Program-made: the position numbers and the translations under genes | Shown: positions 6,116-8,255 of the stretch, piece after piece | Position numbering within the stretch: the first letter of the stretch is position 1 | Layout of the letters: each line of letters opens with the position of its first letter | The notes under the pieces: generated by a model | What the model was told of the DNA's origin: nothing | Seen by the model: the letters and a program-made list of their open reading frames with translations, nothing else | Database searches by the model: none | Assembly: GCA_022572105.1 (NCBI GenBank) | Contig: JACZWN010000157.1 | Coordinates: forward strand, 1-8,255 | Direction of reading: 5' to 3' | Length of the DNA stretch: 8,255 nt | Origin: Pseudomonadota bacterium | Lineage (GTDB): Bacteria > Pseudomonadota > Alphaproteobacteria > Kiloniellales > J153

Positions 6116-7480
6116 CTATTCCGGCGCGTCCAGGCCGACCGCCTCGAGCGCCTTGGCCTGGCGGCGCGCCAGCGCTTCGGCGTCGAAGTCGTCGATCAGG
6201 TCGTGGAACATGCGGTGCCAGTTGATCTCGGCCTTAAGGTGCAGGAACACCGAGCCCAGCCCGATCGCGGCGCGGTCCATGAGCACGAACTCGCGCGGCG
6301 GCTTGATCCCGCCCAGCCGGCGCAGCTCGACGTGCACCTGGTGCGCGACCCGGGCGCCGTAGAGGCCGCCTTCGCTATCCATGATCGGCTGCGCCTTATC
6401 CTCCAGGAGCGGCGCGTAGAGGAATTTGGCCCAGAGGTTGAGCGCGTCCAGAAGCTCCCGGTCCAGGTTCTTGAAGCCCCAGCTCGCGTAGGCCGAGACC
6501 GCGAGCGCCTCGTCGCCGCGCTCGAGCGCGCGGTACAGATCGATCACGCCCTTGACGAACTTGGGCCGGAAGACCCGGATGCAGCCGAAGTCGAGCAGGT
6601 TGATCGCGCCGTCGGCGCGCACCGTGTAGTTGCCCAGGTGCGGGTCGCCGTGGATCACGCCGGTACCGTAGAACGGCAGGTACCAGGCGCGGAACATGTT
6701 GGTGGCGACCCGGTTGCGCAGGTTCACGTCCGCGGTCGCGGCGATGAAGTCCAAGAGCGGCGCGCCGTCGAGCCAGGTCATGGTCAGCAGGCGCTCGGTC
6801 GACAGCTCGGCCAGGGTCTCGGGCACGTGGATGCCGGACTCCTTGGCCAGCATCGCCCGGAACAGGCCGATGTGCCGGGCCTCGCGGTCGTAGTCCAGCT
6901 CCTCGCGCAAGCGCTCGGCCAGCTCCTTGTAGATCTCGCCCGGGTCGATCGCCTGGTCGTAGCGCCGGTAGACCGCGAAGGCCAGCTTGAGCTGGCGCAG
7001 GTCCGCCTCGACCGTCGAAAGCATGTCGGGATACTGCAGCTTGCAGGCCAGATCGCGGCCGTCCGGGGCGACCGCGCGGTGCACCTGACCGAGCGAGGCG
7101 GCGGCCGCGGCCTCGTGCGCGAAGGACTCGAACCGGTTCCGCCAATCGGGTCCCAGCTCGCCGCGCATGCGCCGGCGCACGAAGGGCCAGCCCATGGGCG
7201 GGGCGTTGGACTGCAACTGGCGCAGCTCCTCGGCGTACTCGGGCGGCAGCGCGTCCGGGATGGTGGCGAGGATCTGGGCCGCCTTCATGAGCGGCCCCTT
7301 GAGGCCGCCCAGCGCCGCCTTCAATTCCGCCGAGTGGCGCCCCTGGTCCAGGTCCAGGCCGAACAGGCGCGCACCGACCAGCTGCGCCGCCAACCCGCCG
7401 ACGCTGGCGCCCACGCGGGCGTAGCGCCGCACCCGATGGCTCAGCCGGGACTCCTCGCTGCCGAAGTCGGAATCGCTCAT
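6116..7480 (-). CDS. AarF/ABC1/UbiB-family kinase-like protein
   Basis: This 454-residue protein is of the atypical-kinase family that includes bacterial UbiB and mitochondrial COQ8, which support ubiquinone biosynthesis or lipid handling. The N-terminal extension carries K-A-A-Q (66-69) where the family's K-x-G-Q motif lies, within G-P-L-M-K-A-A-Q-I-L-A-T-I-P. An alanine-rich loop A-A-A-A-A-S-L-G-Q-V-H-R (124-135) replaces the glycine loop of ordinary kinases. The kinase core shows A-C-K-L-Q-Y (Lys147), E-E-L-D-Y-D-R-E-A (193-201), V-I-H-G-D-P-H-L-G-N (Asp279, Asn284) and L-L-D-F-G (Asp297). All nucleotide-binding and catalytic residues are therefore present. There is no obvious C-terminal pair of membrane helices as in E. 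coli UbiB; the end is a polar helix. It is thus better called an AarF relative than UbiB itself, so no symbol is given. No good ribosome binding site precedes the ATG, so the exact start is less certain. Confidence 0.92.
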   Translation of the reverse strand: MSDSDFGSEESRLSHRVRRYARVGASVGGLAAQLVGARLFGLDLDQGRHSAELKAALGGLKGPLMKAAQILATIPDALPPEYAEELRQLQSNAPPMGWPFVRRRMRGELGPDWRNRFESFAHEAAAAASLGQVHRAVAPDGRDLACKLQYPDMLSTVEADLRQLKLAFAVYRRYDQAIDPGEIYKELAERLREELDYDREARHIGLFRAMLAKESGIHVPETLAELSTERLLTMTWLDGAPLLDFIAATADVNLRNRVATNMFRAWYLPFYGTGVIHGDPHLGNYTVRADGAINLLDFGCIRVFRPKFVKGVIDLYRALERGDEALAVSAYASWGFKNLDRELLDALNLWAKFLYAPLLEDKAQPIMDSEGGLYGARVAHQVHVELRRLGGIKPPREFVLMDRAAIGLGSVFLHLKAEINWHRMFHDLIDDFDAEALARRQAKALEAVGLDAPE

Positions 7481-7501
7481 GGGCGGGACTCTGGGCCGGG
7501 C

Positions 7502-7550
7502 GCGGCGCCTTGTCCAGCGCGGGCCGTTTTCGCCTAGGTCAAGGCGCCGC
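7502..7550. promoter_or_regulatory. 11-bp inverted repeat upstream of the aarF-family gene, overlapping a possible -35 box
   Basis: GCGGCGCCTTG (7502-7512) and CAAGGCGCCGC (7540-7550) are perfect reverse complements separated by 27 bases. They lie in the 117-bp gap between the peptidase stop and the aarF-family start. The right arm overlaps TTGACC on the minus strand (7537-7542), which matches five of six bases of a -35 consensus. The expected -10 position about 17 bases on (CGCTGG) is poor. The repeat could be an operator pair, a leader hairpin of the aarF transcript or a terminator for the peptidase gene. No T-tract follows on the minus strand, so a simple intrinsic terminator is unlikely. 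Confidence 0.4.
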
Positions 7551-7597
7551 CCGCCCGAGCCGGCCGAGGGGGCCGCGGCGGCGGAGTGGGCACCGCC

Positions 7598-8255
7598 CTA
7601 CTCCATCCCCTCGAGCTCGTCGATGAAGCCGGCGATGACGTCCAGGCCCTGGGTCCAGAACTCGGGCTTCGAGGCGTCGAGGCCGAAGGGGGCGAGCAGC
7701 TCCTTGTGGCGCTTGGTGCCGCCGGCTTTCAGCATGTCCAGGTATTTCTCGGCGAAACCCGCCCCCGCCCGCTGGTAGACCGCGTAGAGCGAGTTCACCA
7801 GGCAGTCGCCGAAGGCGTAGGCGTAGACGTAGAACGGCGCATGGATGAAGTGCGGGATGTAGGCCCAGTAGTGGCGGTAATCCTCCTCGAAGCGCAGCGC
7901 CGGGCCCAGACTCTCGGCTTGGGTCTCCATCCAGATCGCGCCCAAACGCTCGGGCAGGAGCTCGCCCTCGCGGCGCTCGTCGTGGACGCGGGTTTCGAAG
8001 CCGTGCATGGCGATCTGGCGGACCACGGTGTTGAGCATGTCCTCGACCTTGGCGGCGAGCATGACCTTGCGCCGTTTGGGGTCGGCCTCGGCGCCGAGCA
8101 GCGCCCGAAAGGTCAGCATCTCGCCGAACACCGAGGCGGTTTCGGCGAGCGTCAGCGGCGTGTCCGACATCAGGTGGCCTTGCCGCCCGGCGAGGACCTG
8201 ATGCACGCCCTGGCCGAGCTCGTGGGCCAGCGTCATGACGTCGCGCGTGCGCCCC
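7598..8255 (-). CDS. M3-family oligoendopeptidase (PepF-like), C-terminal part, N-terminus beyond window
   Basis: The visible 218 residues are the C-terminal third of a metallopeptidase of about 600 residues, probably cytoplasmic and cleaving short peptides. The frame is open to the window edge, reading G-R-T-R-D-V-M-T-L-A-H-E-L-G-Q-G-V-H-Q-V-L, so the ATG at 8234-8236 is internal and not the true start. The active-site helix reads H-E-L-G-Q, whereas M3 enzymes have H-E-x-x-H. The second zinc ligand is thus Gln, from codon CAG at 8210-8212. The third ligand block, T-L-A-E-T-A-S-V-F-G-E-M-L, is intact, as is the substrate-side block P-H-F-I-H-A-P-F-Y-V-Y-A-Y-A-F-G with its conserved His and Tyr residues. 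The gene ends E-L-E-G-M-E. It is followed after 117 bp by the aarF-family gene. M3 identity is secure; catalytic activity is in question because of the Gln. Confidence 0.92.
   Translation of the reverse strand, partial: GRTRDVMTLAHELGQGVHQVLAGRQGHLMSDTPLTLAETASVFGEMLTFRALLGAEADPKRRKVMLAAKVEDMLNTVVRQIAMHGFETRVHDERREGELLPERLGAIWMETQAESLGPALRFEEDYRHYWAYIPHFIHAPFYVYAYAFGDCLVNSLYAVYQRAGAGFAEKYLDMLKAGGTKRHKELLAPFGLDASKPEFWTQGLDVIAGFIDELEGME

Noticed and set aside
6017..7537. 506-codon plus-strand ORF opposite the aarF-family gene
   Set aside because: Although longer than the real gene, it is rich in Arg/Gln/Val/His without motifs. The minus strand carries the complete set of ABC1 kinase motifs.

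Overview
The window is GC-rich (third codon positions strongly G/C), gene-dense bacterial chromosome. It most resembles an alphaproteobacterium of the Rhodospirillales type. The main reasons are the three-subunit transhydrogenase operon (pntAA-pntAB-pntB, as in Rhodospirillum rubrum), the MotB-like OmpA protein following an upstream partner, and the M3 oligopeptidase beside an ABC1 kinase. No ORF can be tied to a phage, transposon or CRISPR system, and I see no tRNA or rRNA gene.

Layout. On the plus strand are the last codons of an upstream gene (1-27) and a 439-residue inner-membrane, coiled-coil, OmpA/MotB-type peptidoglycan-binding protein (41-1360). A 244-bp convergent intergenic stretch follows, holding a four-copy 14-bp tandem repeat and GC-rich hairpins. 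Everything after it is on the minus strand. Read in transcription order, from the right edge leftwards, it contains: the C-terminal part of an M3-family oligoendopeptidase (cut by the window edge), an AarF/ABC1/UbiB-family kinase-like protein, the three transhydrogenase subunits, an OsmC-family protein and a 2-keto-4-pentenoate hydratase-family protein.

How the genes may work together. pntAA, pntAB and pntB are tightly packed (8-bp overlap, then a 15-bp gap) and encode the complete proton-pumping NAD(P) transhydrogenase, which uses the proton gradient to make NADPH. osmC follows pntB after 67 bp and the hydratase follows osmC after 15 bp, so the five genes could be read through as one unit. 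A link between NADPH supply and thiol-dependent peroxide handling by OsmC is plausible but is inference. The aarF and peptidase genes are separated by larger gaps and are probably independent units. The plus-strand pair looks like a proton-channel/peptidoglycan-anchor system of the MotA-MotB/TolQ-TolR kind, although only the anchor protein is visible.

Most of the window is ordinary housekeeping sequence. The observations most worth checking are a Gln in place of the second zinc-binding His in the peptidase HExxH motif, the 14-bp tandem repeat, the 49-residue coiled-coil duplication in the OmpA/MotB protein, and an 11-bp inverted repeat upstream of aarF. I found no convincing evidence for an undescribed multi-gene system.
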